A stretch of 64,000 nucleotides of DNA. Source: SIG603 sp963621245 (GTDB taxonomy: Bacteria > Bacillota > Clostridia > Oscillospirales > Acutalibacteraceae). The notes below the pieces were generated by a model, which saw only the letters and a program-made list of their open reading frames with translations, made no database searches and was not told the DNA's origin. Made by a program: the position numbers and the translations under genes. The DNA lies in the NCBI GenBank assembly GCA_963621245.1, contig CAVFCW010000001.1, positions 496,001 through 560,000 of the forward strand, written 5' to 3'. This document shows positions 34,455 to 42,808 of the stretch, piece by piece (position 1 is the stretch's first letter; each line of letters starts with the position of its first letter).

Positions 34455-35390
34455 ATGGCAGAAAACGAAAAAAAGCCCGAACTGGAGAAAGTTTCTCTCG
34501 AGGAACAGAAAGAAGCCGAAGTAAAAACTGAAACGACCGCCGATATTCAGAAAAATAAAAAGTCGGCTATTATAGTCGGTGCGGTATTTGCCGCCGTGAT
34601 AATCGTTGTTGTTCTCTTTGTCGTGCTGAACGGAAAATCAAGCTCCGACGGCGATGAAATAGATCCCGACACCGTAGAATTTGAGGTGTACACGGACGCA
34701 GAAAACGAAAACAGCTCCACGTCCGATTGGCCCGCAAGCGATATTTTCCCCGACGTTCCCGTATTCGAGTCAAGCAATTACGATGTGACGGACGAGGGCA
34801 CAAAGATGACTATCGTGCTCGGCGCAAACGACTATCAAAATCTTGACGCTTACCTCACAAAGCTCACAGACGCCGGGGCAGAGCTTCAGGTTAAAAGCGA
34901 TGTTTTTGCGGTCTATACCCTCGGTGATGTCGAGATTCAAATCACAAGAGACAAGAACACACCGATGATAACCCTTTGCGGTGAGGATGCCGTCGAAATT
35001 TCCGTTGAGACTTTTGCCGATTTCCCACTGCCCGAAAACGGCAGAATGATTGATGCAAGCCTTTCCGACACCAACGATAAGGTATTTTACATCACCGAAA
35101 GATGCTTAAGCTACGAGGACGCCCTCGCCTATTGCGAACGTCTTGAAAAATTAGGATGGAAAACCGATTCCGATATTCCGAAAAGCGGCGAAAACAAAGC
35201 GTTCCTCGCTCAGTTCACGCTTGACGATATGTCAATTTCCATCGACTACCACGAGGCAGGATACGACTGCCAGATAATTTTGACCACGGATTCTGCATCT
35301 GCGGGAATTACCGATTCAGATAGCGAAACAACCGACACGGAAGAATCTGAAGAAAGCTCCGAGAGCTCGACAGTTATCCCCGTCGGATAA
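34455..35390 (+). CDS. Single-pass membrane protein with extracellular domain, unknown
   Basis: 311 residues. A charged cytoplasmic N-terminus (1-34), one membrane helix (~36-60, AIIVGAVFAAVIIVVVLFVV), an extracellular alpha/beta domain (~80-275) and an acidic Ser/Thr/Glu tail. The domain shows two similar parts around VPVFESSNYDVTDEGTKMTIVLG and FPLPENGRMIDASLSDTNDKVFYI. In each, a proline-ended hydrophobic strand leads into an YxNLDAYLxKL/YEDALAYCERLEKLGW-type helix. This suggests an internal duplication. No known family is recognised. Confidence 0.78.
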   Translation: MAENEKKPELEKVSLEEQKEAEVKTETTADIQKNKKSAIIVGAVFAAVIIVVVLFVVLNGKSSSDGDEIDPDTVEFEVYTDAENENSSTSDWPASDIFPDVPVFESSNYDVTDEGTKMTIVLGANDYQNLDAYLTKLTDAGAELQVKSDVFAVYTLGDVEIQITRDKNTPMITLCGEDAVEISVETFADFPLPENGRMIDASLSDTNDKVFYITERCLSYEDALAYCERLEKLGWKTDSDIPKSGENKAFLAQFTLDDMSISIDYHEAGYDCQIILTTDSASAGITDSDSETTDTEESEESSESSTVIPVG

Positions 35391-35412
35391 AAATTAGAAA
35401 CTCACAAAAAAC

Positions 35413-35440
35413 AAGGGAGATTCCGAGGAATCTCCCTTTT
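35413..35440. terminator. Bidirectional terminator before the uvrA stop
   Basis: AAGGGAGATTC (35413-35423)/GAATCTCCCTT (35428-35438) with a 4-nt loop and TTTTG after it. It serves the unknown membrane protein and uvrA, which converge. Confidence 0.82.
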
Positions 35441-35452
35441 GCTTTGTCAAAA

Positions 35453-38305
35453 TCACTCCAAACCGAGAAGCGGTTTGAGATATTCGCCCGTGTATGAGCC
35501 TTTTGTTTTTGCGACCTGTTCGGGTGTGCCCTTTGCCACAACCGTTCCGCCGCCCGAACCGCCCTCGGGGCCGAGATCTATTATGTAATCGGCGGTCTTG
35601 ATCAAATCGAGATTATGCTCAATGACAACAACGGTATTTCCGCCGTCGACAAGCTTTTGAAGAACATCAATAAGCCTGTGAACATCGGCAATGTGAAGTC
35701 CCGTTGTCGGCTCGTCAAGAATATATATCGTCTTGCCCGTCGAACGCTTTGCAAGCTCCGTTGCAAGCTTAACTCTCTGCGCCTCACCGCCAGAAAGAGT
35801 AGTAGCCTGTTGACCGAGTTTGACGTAATTCAGTCCGACTTCCCAGAGAGTTTTAAGTTTTCTCTCAATCTTGGGAATATCACGGAAGAAATCGAGCGCC
35901 TCTTCAACGGTCATCTCAAGTACATCGTAGATAGATTTACCCTTGTACTTAACTTCAAGCGTCTCGTGATTGTATCGCTTGCCCTTGCAAACATCGCATG
36001 AGACGTAAACATCAGGCAAGAAGTGCATCTCGATTTTGATTATTCCGTCACCCTGACAGCTCTCGCATCTTCCACCCTTCACATTAAACGAAAATCTTCC
36101 CGAGTTAAAGCCTCTCACCTTTGCGTCAGTCGTGCTCGCAAAAAGCTCTCTTATATCGTTGAAAACCCCCGTGTAAGTAGCAGGGTTTGACCTCGGAGTT
36201 CTTCCGATTGGCGACTGATCTATCTTGATAACCTTATCGAGGTTTTCCATGCCCCTTATCTCACGGTGCTTGCCCGCAACGTGCTTAGCACGGTTTAGTT
36301 CGACAGAAAGTTTTTTGTAGAGTATCTCGTTGATAAGTGAAGATTTGCCCGATCCGGAAACACCCGTAACGCAGACGAACTCACCGAGCGGAATATCCAC
36401 ATTTATCTTCTTTAGGTTATTTTGCTCGGCTCCGATAATCTGAAGCTTTTTGCCGTTGCCTTTGCGCCTTTCGGTGGGCACTTCTACCTTTTTCTTGCCG
36501 CTTAGATACTGTCCCGTCACGGAATTTTCGCATTTTAAAATTCCCGCAACATCTCCGCTGTACACGACCTCACCGCCGTGAATTCCTGCACCGGGGCCTA
36601 TATCGACTATGTAATCCGCCGCAAGCATGGTTTCTTCGTCATGCTCCACCACTATAACGGTATTGCCCAAATCTCTCAGGTTTTTCAGCGTGCCGAGAAG
36701 CTTGGTGTTGTCCCTCTGGTGAAGTCCGATGCTCGGCTCGTCAAGCACGTAAAGAACGCCCGTAAGCGATGAGCCAATGTTGGTTGCAAGCCTTATTCTC
36801 TGGCTCTCGCCACCGGATAACGTGCCCGCACTTCTTGAAAGGGTGAGATAATCAAGCCCGACATTTTTGAGGAAGCCGAGACGGGAGTTAACCTCTTTGA
36901 GTATTGCCGTGCTTATCTGCTTTTCTTTTTCGTTGAGGTTAAGGTTTTCGATAAAATCAAGCGCCTCGTTCACGGAAAAATCGCAGAAATCGGAGATGTT
37001 CTTTCCGCCCACGGTCACGGCAAGGCTTTCGGCCGAAAGTCTCTTTCCGTGGCACTTGTCGCAAGGAATTTCACTCATAAACGACTCAATCTCTTCCTTT
37101 ATCCATGCGGAAGAAGTCTCTCTGAATCGGCGGTTAAGGTTATTCACGATGCCCTCAAAGGTCGTACTGAATTTCCCCTTATCGTAAACGCCCTCACGCT
37201 CAAGCTCTATCTTCTCGCCTTTGGTGCCGTACAGAAGTATATCGATTATCTCGTTTGGCAAATCGCCCAAAGGCGTATCGAGTGAGAAATTATAGTGCTT
37301 TGAAAGCCCTTTCATATACATGGCGGCAATCGTGTTGCCCTCCATTGCCCAGCCGGAGCCTTTTAATCCGCCCTGAGAAATCGACTTAGATTTGTCGGGA
37401 ATTATTCTGTCGGGATCAATCTCGAGAAAAACGCCCAGACCCGTGCACTTGGGGCATGCTCCCGCCGGATTATTGAACGAGAACATTCTCGGTATGAGCT
37501 CGTCTACGCTCACGCCGTGTTCGGGGCATGCGAAATTCTGAGAATAGAGAACATCTCGTGAGTTTTCACCGTCCAAGATGTTCACCACGGAAATTCCGCC
37601 CGTCAGCTTTGAGGCAGTCTCCAAAGAATCGGTAAGTCTTGTTCTTATATCGTCACGAACCACAAGTCTGTCCACGACTATCTCGATATCGTGCTTTTTG
37701 TTTTTCTCAAGTTTCGGCACGTCGTTCAGATCGTAAATAGTTCCGTCAACACGCACACGCACAAAGCCGTTTTTCTTTGCACCCTCAAGCTCTGTTTTGT
37801 GTTCGCCCTTTCTTCCCTTGACGATCGGCGCCAAAATCTGAATTTTAGTCCTCTCGGGAAGACTCAGAACCGACTCCACTATCTGATCTATCGACTGCGA
37901 GCTTATCTCCTTTCCGCAAACAGGACAATGCGGAACGCCTATTCTTGCCCAGAGAAGTCTCAGGTAGTCGTAAATCTCCGTTACCGTTCCAACGGTTGAG
38001 CGTGGATTTTTCGAGGTCGTTTTCTGGTCTATCGCAATTGCAGGTGAAAGTCCGTCTATTCTCTCAACGTCGGGCTTTTCCATTTGACCGAGAAACATTC
38101 TCGCATAAGAAGAAAGCGACTCCACATATCTTCTCTGACCCTCGGCGTAAATGGTATCGAACGCAAGTGAAGATTTTCCCGAGCCGGAAAGTCCCGTCAA
38201 AACAACAAGGCTGTCCCTCGGAATGCGTACATCGATATTTTTAAGGTTGTGAACCTTTGCGCCCTTTATAAAAATACTTCTTGTATCTATATTTTCTTTG
38301 CTCAT
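35453..38305 (-). CDS. uvrA: Excinuclease ABC subunit A
   Basis: 950 residues, full length. Two ABC-type ATPase modules: first Walker A LTGLSGSGKSSLAFD, second VTGVSGSGKSSL; signatures LSGGESQRIRLA and LSGGEAQRVKLA; zinc-finger cysteines in CPVCGKE, CPKCTG, CDKCHG and CESCQGDG...CDVCKG. It recognises DNA damage with UvrB in nucleotide excision repair. It overlaps uvrB by 4 bases (ATGA), so both follow the LexA-type-box promoter upstream of uvrB. Confidence 0.98.
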   Translation of the reverse strand: MSKENIDTRSIFIKGAKVHNLKNIDVRIPRDSLVVLTGLSGSGKSSLAFDTIYAEGQRRYVESLSSYARMFLGQMEKPDVERIDGLSPAIAIDQKTTSKNPRSTVGTVTEIYDYLRLLWARIGVPHCPVCGKEISSQSIDQIVESVLSLPERTKIQILAPIVKGRKGEHKTELEGAKKNGFVRVRVDGTIYDLNDVPKLEKNKKHDIEIVVDRLVVRDDIRTRLTDSLETASKLTGGISVVNILDGENSRDVLYSQNFACPEHGVSVDELIPRMFSFNNPAGACPKCTGLGVFLEIDPDRIIPDKSKSISQGGLKGSGWAMEGNTIAAMYMKGLSKHYNFSLDTPLGDLPNEIIDILLYGTKGEKIELEREGVYDKGKFSTTFEGIVNNLNRRFRETSSAWIKEEIESFMSEIPCDKCHGKRLSAESLAVTVGGKNISDFCDFSVNEALDFIENLNLNEKEKQISTAILKEVNSRLGFLKNVGLDYLTLSRSAGTLSGGESQRIRLATNIGSSLTGVLYVLDEPSIGLHQRDNTKLLGTLKNLRDLGNTVIVVEHDEETMLAADYIVDIGPGAGIHGGEVVYSGDVAGILKCENSVTGQYLSGKKKVEVPTERRKGNGKKLQIIGAEQNNLKKINVDIPLGEFVCVTGVSGSGKSSLINEILYKKLSVELNRAKHVAGKHREIRGMENLDKVIKIDQSPIGRTPRSNPATYTGVFNDIRELFASTTDAKVRGFNSGRFSFNVKGGRCESCQGDGIIKIEMHFLPDVYVSCDVCKGKRYNHETLEVKYKGKSIYDVLEMTVEEALDFFRDIPKIERKLKTLWEVGLNYVKLGQQATTLSGGEAQRVKLATELAKRSTGKTIYILDEPTTGLHIADVHRLIDVLQKLVDGGNTVVVIEHNLDLIKTADYIIDLGPEGGSGGGTVVAKGTPEQVAKTKGSYTGEYLKPLLGLE

Positions 38306-40305
38306 GTGTTTCTTCTCTTTCTCTCTCTTATCTTCGGTTTGACCGCGCCCAAGCCCTGAAGCTCCTTTATCTTGTCTCTCAGGTAAGCGGCATGCTCAAA
38401 TTCAAGCAGCTTTGCCGCCGCCTTCATCTCCTTTGTGAGCTTTTCGATTTCCTGTTGTCTCTCGGTCGGACTCATCTTTCTCGCCTTGGATTTTTTATCG
38501 TCCTTGTGGGTTGATATTTCGAGAATCTCGGCAACGTCCTTTTTGATGGTCTTGGGAGTTATGCCGTGCTCTTCGTTATATTTGCTCTGAATTTCTCTGC
38601 GGCGGTTTGTCTCGGTTATCGCATACTCCATGGACGGCGTGACGGTGTCGGCATACATAATAACCTGTCCGTCGGCGTTTCTTGCGGCACGGCCGATGGT
38701 CTGAATAAGCGAGCGTGAAGAGCGCAAAAATCCCTCTTTGTCGGCGTCGAGTATTGCCACAAGCGAAACCTCGGGAATATCGAGGCCCTCACGCAAAAGA
38801 TTTATACCGACAAGAACGTCAAATTCGCCGAGTCTTAAATCTCTTATTATCTCCATTCTCTCAACGGTGTCCACATCGTAGTGCATATATCTGACGCGTA
38901 TTCCGTAGTTCTCGAAAAATGCGGTCAAGTCCTCCGCCATTTTCTTGGTGAGCGTGGTTACAAGCACACGCTCCTTTTTCTCGGTGCGTATGTTAATTTC
39001 CGAGATGAGATCGTCAATCTGACCGTCAGTCGGCTTAACCGTTATGAGCGGATCGAGCAAGCCTGTCGGACGAATTACCTGTTCGGCTATGACGGCTGAT
39101 TTTTCAAGCTCGAAATCTCCGGGAGTTGCCGAGACAAACACCGCCTGATTAACTCTCTCGTAAAACTCGTCAAAATTTAGCGGTCTGTTGTCGTATGCCG
39201 ACGGCAGACGGAAACCGTACTCTATGAGCGCTTCCTTTCTCGCCCTGTCGCCCGCATACATTGCCCTGACTTGCGGCAAAGTTACGTGGCTTTCGTCGAC
39301 AAAAAGGAGAAAATCGTCTGGAAAATAGTTGAGAAGCGTGAACGGTGCCGAACCCGGTTCTCTGCCCGACATAACCCGGGAGTAGTTTTCGATTCCTTTG
39401 CAAAAGCCTATTTCTCTTAGCATCTCGATATCGTAGCGTGTTCTCTGCTCGATTCTCTGAGCCTCGATAAGCTTGCCTTCTTTCTCGAAGTAAGCTACAC
39501 GCTCTTCCATCTCTTTTTCTATCTCGACCAGCGCCCGCTCCGTTTTTTCACGTGGGACGATATAGTGCGAAGCGGGATAAATCGCGACATGCTTTAAATC
39601 GCTCACGACCTCGCCCGTAAGCGGCACAATCTCGCTTATTCTGTCTATTTCATCGCCGAAAAACTCCACACGAATAGCTTTTTCACTCGATTCTGCTGGG
39701 AAAATCTCAACAACATCACCACGAACACGGAACTTGTTTCTTGTGAAGTTGACGTCGTTTCTCTCGTACTGAATTTCCACAAGCTTTGCCAAAAGCTCTT
39801 CACGGGATTTCTCCATGCCGGGCCTCAAGGAAATGACCATGGTTCGGTAGTCGATAGGATCGCCGAGAGAATATATGCACGAAACCGAAGCCACGATTAT
39901 CACGTCACGCCTCTCTGAAAGCGCAGAAGTTGCGCTGTGGCGAAGCTTGTCTATCTCCTCGTTAATCGAGGAGTCTTTTTCGATGTAAGTGTCGGTCTGT
40001 GCGATGTACGCCTCAGGCTGATAGTAATCATAATAACTAACAAAATACTCAACCGCATTATCGGGGAAAAACTCCTTGAACTCCGAACAAAGCTGAGCGG
40101 CAAGCGTTTTGTTGTGAGCCAAAACAAGCGTCGGACGGTTAAGCCTTTCGATGACGTTAGCCATTGTGAAAGTTTTTCCAGAGCCCGTAACGCCCAAAAG
40201 CGTCTGCTCACGATTGCCCGAGGCTATTGATTTTACAAGTGCATCAATAGCCTCGGGCTGATCTCCCGTCGGCTTGTATTTTGAAACAAGATGAAATTTA
40301 TCCAT
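38302..40305 (-). CDS. uvrB: Excinuclease ABC subunit B
   Basis: 667 residues. Helicase-like ATPase with Walker A LGVTGSGKTFTMA, the beta-hairpin region VSYYDYYQPEAYIAQTDTYIEKD, DESHVTLPQ (DEAD-like), GINLLREGLDIPEVSLVAILDAD, TIGRAARN and a C-terminal UVR domain. It receives damage from UvrA and recruits UvrC, which is not in the window. Start: the ATG at 40305 is five bases after AAAGGAG; a GTG two codons upstream is rejected. Confidence 0.98.
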   Translation of the reverse strand: MDKFHLVSKYKPTGDQPEAIDALVKSIASGNREQTLLGVTGSGKTFTMANVIERLNRPTLVLAHNKTLAAQLCSEFKEFFPDNAVEYFVSYYDYYQPEAYIAQTDTYIEKDSSINEEIDKLRHSATSALSERRDVIIVASVSCIYSLGDPIDYRTMVISLRPGMEKSREELLAKLVEIQYERNDVNFTRNKFRVRGDVVEIFPAESSEKAIRVEFFGDEIDRISEIVPLTGEVVSDLKHVAIYPASHYIVPREKTERALVEIEKEMEERVAYFEKEGKLIEAQRIEQRTRYDIEMLREIGFCKGIENYSRVMSGREPGSAPFTLLNYFPDDFLLFVDESHVTLPQVRAMYAGDRARKEALIEYGFRLPSAYDNRPLNFDEFYERVNQAVFVSATPGDFELEKSAVIAEQVIRPTGLLDPLITVKPTDGQIDDLISEINIRTEKKERVLVTTLTKKMAEDLTAFFENYGIRVRYMHYDVDTVERMEIIRDLRLGEFDVLVGINLLREGLDIPEVSLVAILDADKEGFLRSSRSLIQTIGRAARNADGQVIMYADTVTPSMEYAITETNRRREIQSKYNEEHGITPKTIKKDVAEILEISTHKDDKKSKARKMSPTERQQEIEKLTKEMKAAAKLLEFEHAAYLRDKIKELQGLGAVKPKIRERKRRNT

Positions 40306-40350
40306 CGGCACTCCTTTCGCAGGTCTCTCGGCACTAAAATTTTCGTTTAC

Positions 40351-40422
40351 AAAACAAATGTTTTCTTTTTCTATTTTACTACAAGGATATTTAAAAGTAA
40401 AGAAAAATCGAACAAGTGTTTT
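40351..40422 (-). promoter_or_regulatory. uvrBA promoter with two LexA/SOS-type boxes
   Basis: On the minus strand, -35 TTTACT (40396-40401) and -10 TAAAAT (40373-40378), 17 bases apart. CGAACAAGTGTTTT (40409-40422) matches the Gram-positive SOS box CGAACRNRYGTTYC except at the last base and lies just upstream of the -35. AAAACAAATGTTTT (40351-40364) is a perfect palindrome of the same half-site type just downstream of the -10. Repression by LexA and induction by DNA damage are expected. Confidence 0.7.
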
Positions 40423-40440
40423 AATTTCTGCAAAAAATGA

Positions 40441-40469
40441 TTTACATTCCCCCAGCTAATAGGTATAAT
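40441..40469 (+). promoter_or_regulatory. Promoter of the phosphatase-RadC-like operon
   Basis: TTTACA (40441-40446), 17-base spacer, TATAAT (40464-40469), divergent from uvrB. The SOS-like box at 40409-40422 lies about 20 bases upstream of the -35. Confidence 0.7.
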
Positions 40470-40506
40470 CTAAGTGCGATATTTTTCACCGAAAGAGGAA
40501 ACTTAA

Positions 40507-41055
40507 TTGAAGCTTTATGCAGCAAGACACGGAGAAACCGAGTGGAATTCACTCGATAAAATATGCGGAAGAACCGATTTAAATCTCACCGAAAAGGGAA
40601 TAAATCAGGCGCACGACTTGGGAAAACGCATGGCAAGGGAAAATAAAATTCCCGATGTCATGGTGGTCTCACCGATGAAAAGGGCTCAACAAACAGCCCG
40701 TGCGGTTCTCGAAGAACTTCCGAAAAAAGATATTATATATCTGACGGATCAAAGGCTAATCGAGATGAACTACGGCATCTACGAGGGAATGCCCCGACTC
40801 ACAGAAGGATTTCTCGAAAACAAAGGAAACCTCGCCGTGAAATACCCGGGTGGCGAATCTCAGCTTATGGCGGCGGCAAGGGTTTACCCGTTAATTGACG
40901 AGCTAAAAGAAAAATATCCCGACAAAACGGTTATGCTTGTTTGCCACGGCGGTATTTGCAGAATTATACACACGTATTTTCAAAACCTCTCAAATGCGGA
41001 TTTTCTAAAATGGACGGCGAAAAACTGCTCGCTGTCGGAGTACGAAACGGAATGA
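40507..41055 (+). CDS. Histidine phosphatase family protein (phosphoglycerate-mutase-like)
   Basis: 182 residues. Catalytic RHG motif in KLYAARHGETEWN at the very start, VVSPMKRAQQTA, a proton-donor Glu in RLIEMNYGIYEG, and the second catalytic His in MLVCHGGICRII. It acts as a phosphatase or mutase on small phosphorylated molecules; the substrate is unknown. Translation starts at TTG: AGAGG lies eight bases before it and the catalytic strand begins three residues in, so no later start is possible. 4 bases before the RadC-like gene. Confidence 0.9.
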   Translation: MKLYAARHGETEWNSLDKICGRTDLNLTEKGINQAHDLGKRMARENKIPDVMVVSPMKRAQQTARAVLEELPKKDIIYLTDQRLIEMNYGIYEGMPRLTEGFLENKGNLAVKYPGGESQLMAAARVYPLIDELKEKYPDKTVMLVCHGGICRIIHTYFQNLSNADFLKWTAKNCSLSEYETE

Positions 41056-41059
41056 CAAT

Positions 41060-41893
41060 ATGAAAAGAAACGCCAATTTATCCGAAAACGATATCAGCGA
41101 AAACATAATCAAGCACATTCAGCTAAACGACGGCATGGGTTACGATCAGACCGAGATTCTCTCGTCTGTAATCTCTCTTACAGAAAAGGAGAATTCGCAA
41201 GCCGCAAAAAAGCTCATGAACAAATTTCACTCTTTCAATTCTGTCGTAAATGCTGATATAGCCGAGCTTATAAAATTCGGCGACATCAAAGAAGAAACGG
41301 CAAGGCACATCAAATGCGTTGCCGTTTACTCGCGAGTGTATATGAACAGCATCTACAACGAGGGCATGAGCGTTTACAACACCGAATCGGCTTATGCCAT
41401 GATGAAAGATAATTTTTTTGGAAGACAGCACGAATATATCGGCATGATGATACTCGACCGCAAGGGCCACTGCGTTTTCAACGACATCATCTCTCAGGCT
41501 TCCTTCGTCTCCGTTCCGTCTTATATCAGGCGTGCCATATCGCTCTGCTTAAAATATGACGGCGACACCGTTATTTTTGCTCACAATCACCCCGGCGGAA
41601 CCACAATTCCCTCCCGTGAAGAGATAGTTGCCGCAAGGGAGATTCAGCTTGCCTTTGAGGCAATTTACGTCACGCTTTTCGACTGCCTCACCTTGACCGA
41701 CACGGACTATTCCTCCCTACGCTCTGCGGGAATAATCAAACAGATAGGCGATGAAGTCAGAGCTTTCAAGGATAATCTTTTCTACCGCAACCTTGTCCTC
41801 GATCCCGGCCAGGAAGTTCTCGATTTTGGCAGAAAAATGCCCGGGGAATCGAACGACGATCAAGATGTTTTTTACGACTACACCGAGGGTTAA
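41060..41893 (+). CDS. RadC-like JAB/MPN-domain protein
   Basis: 277 residues with an N-terminal helix-hairpin-helix-like part (~30-90) and a C-terminal JAB1/MPN (RadC) domain. The metal motif reads AHNHPGGTTIPSREE (about residue 175). The His-x-His pair and the Ser are intact, but the acidic ligand of the usual SRED ending is Glu, not Asp. RadC family members are associated with DNA repair and mobile elements, with no proven activity. A ~40-residue tail follows the domain. Second gene of the operon divergent from uvrBA. Confidence 0.85.
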   Translation: MKRNANLSENDISENIIKHIQLNDGMGYDQTEILSSVISLTEKENSQAAKKLMNKFHSFNSVVNADIAELIKFGDIKEETARHIKCVAVYSRVYMNSIYNEGMSVYNTESAYAMMKDNFFGRQHEYIGMMILDRKGHCVFNDIISQASFVSVPSYIRRAISLCLKYDGDTVIFAHNHPGGTTIPSREEIVAAREIQLAFEAIYVTLFDCLTLTDTDYSSLRSAGIIKQIGDEVRAFKDNLFYRNLVLDPGQEVLDFGRKMPGESNDDQDVFYDYTEG

Positions 41894-41952
41894 TTCTAAA
41901 AAGTTTTCAACATTTATCCGCTACAAGTTTAAAATTAAGCCTTTTAAGTGCA

Positions 41953-41988
41953 AAAAAGCCCGGTTTATTTTTCAAAACCGAGCTTTTT
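41953..41988. terminator. Bidirectional terminator between the RadC-like and flavodoxin genes
   Basis: 14-bp stem with one mismatch (41953-41966 with 41975-41988); T runs on both strands. Confidence 0.82.
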
Positions 41989-42014
41989 ATATTCTCAAAT
42001 ATTCTCAAATAAGT

Positions 42015-42503
42015 TTAAGCAAAAAGTTCCTTTGCCTTCTTAGCGAACTTCTCGCCGAGAGCCTCAAGAACATCAGCCTTATCCTCAAGCTTAGCCTCCT
42101 TGACGAAAGCGTTTGCTCCGAGGTGAGTTTTGATGTCGCCGTGACCTGTTCCGCCGGAATAAACCATCATACCTGCGGTGATCATATAGTTGTTGAGATT
42201 CTGAATAACAATCTCGGTTCCGCCGTGGGAGAAATTGCCCGTTGCAAAAGCACATCCGAGTTTGTCGGCAAATTTAATTCCCGATGTGTGAAGGAATTTT
42301 AACATCTGCCATGAAAGATCAGCGTAGTAGCTGGGTGCGCCCATTGCAACGCCAACTACGTCGGCAAAATCCTCTGCCTTTGCGTCATCTATCGAGATCA
42401 GCTTTACCTCGACTCCCTCAACCTTCTCCATGCCGGCTTTAACGTATTCGCCGGCTTTTTTTGTGTTACCCGTTACGGAATGGTAAAGTACTGCAAGCTT
42501 CAT
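42015..42503 (-). CDS. Flavodoxin family protein
   Basis: 162 residues. The FMN-phosphate loop is YHSVTGNTKK near the N-terminus (residues ~7-16), followed by GAPSYYADLSWQMLKFL and CAFATGNFSHGGTEIVIQ, typical of small flavodoxin/NAD(P)H-quinone-like proteins. It carries electrons through a bound FMN, in the cytosol. The strong RBS AAAGGAG and its own promoter fit a well-expressed single gene. Partners are not shown by context. Confidence 0.9.
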   Translation of the reverse strand: MKLAVLYHSVTGNTKKAGEYVKAGMEKVEGVEVKLISIDDAKAEDFADVVGVAMGAPSYYADLSWQMLKFLHTSGIKFADKLGCAFATGNFSHGGTEIVIQNLNNYMITAGMMVYSGGTGHGDIKTHLGANAFVKEAKLEDKADVLEALGEKFAKKAKELFA

Positions 42504-42535
42504 AATTGTAAGCTCCTTTCTTTATTTTAATTCTT

Positions 42536-42564
42536 ACTATAACAAGCATTTTAAATATTATCAA
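42536..42564 (-). promoter_or_regulatory. Promoter of the flavodoxin gene
   Basis: On the minus strand, TTGATA (42559-42564), 17-base spacer, TATAGT (42536-42541), 33 bases before the start codon. Confidence 0.6.
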
Positions 42565-42713
42565 GTGTGCAATTTTCTTCTTTCAAAACATTTTCAAACG
42601 CTTTTGGGCAATAATCGATAAGCTTTAGGACAAGTTTTGAAGATTTTGACTTTCGTGCTTTTTTTCGCCTCACAAAAGCGCAACTTTTTAAGAACATATT
42701 TACAATTTATTTG

Positions 42714-42742
42714 TTGAATAACTTGTATTTTTAGGCTATAAT
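42714..42742 (+). promoter_or_regulatory. Promoter of the esterase gene
   Basis: TTGAAT (42714-42719), 17-base spacer, TATAAT (42737-42742), 66 bases before the start codon. The remainder of the 305-base divergent gap 42504-42808 shows no other feature. Confidence 0.6.
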
Positions 42743-42808
42743 TAACATATATCATATATTAATATTTTAAAAAGTTAAGAAGTCAATTTTAAACGGAGGA
42801 TTTTTCAT

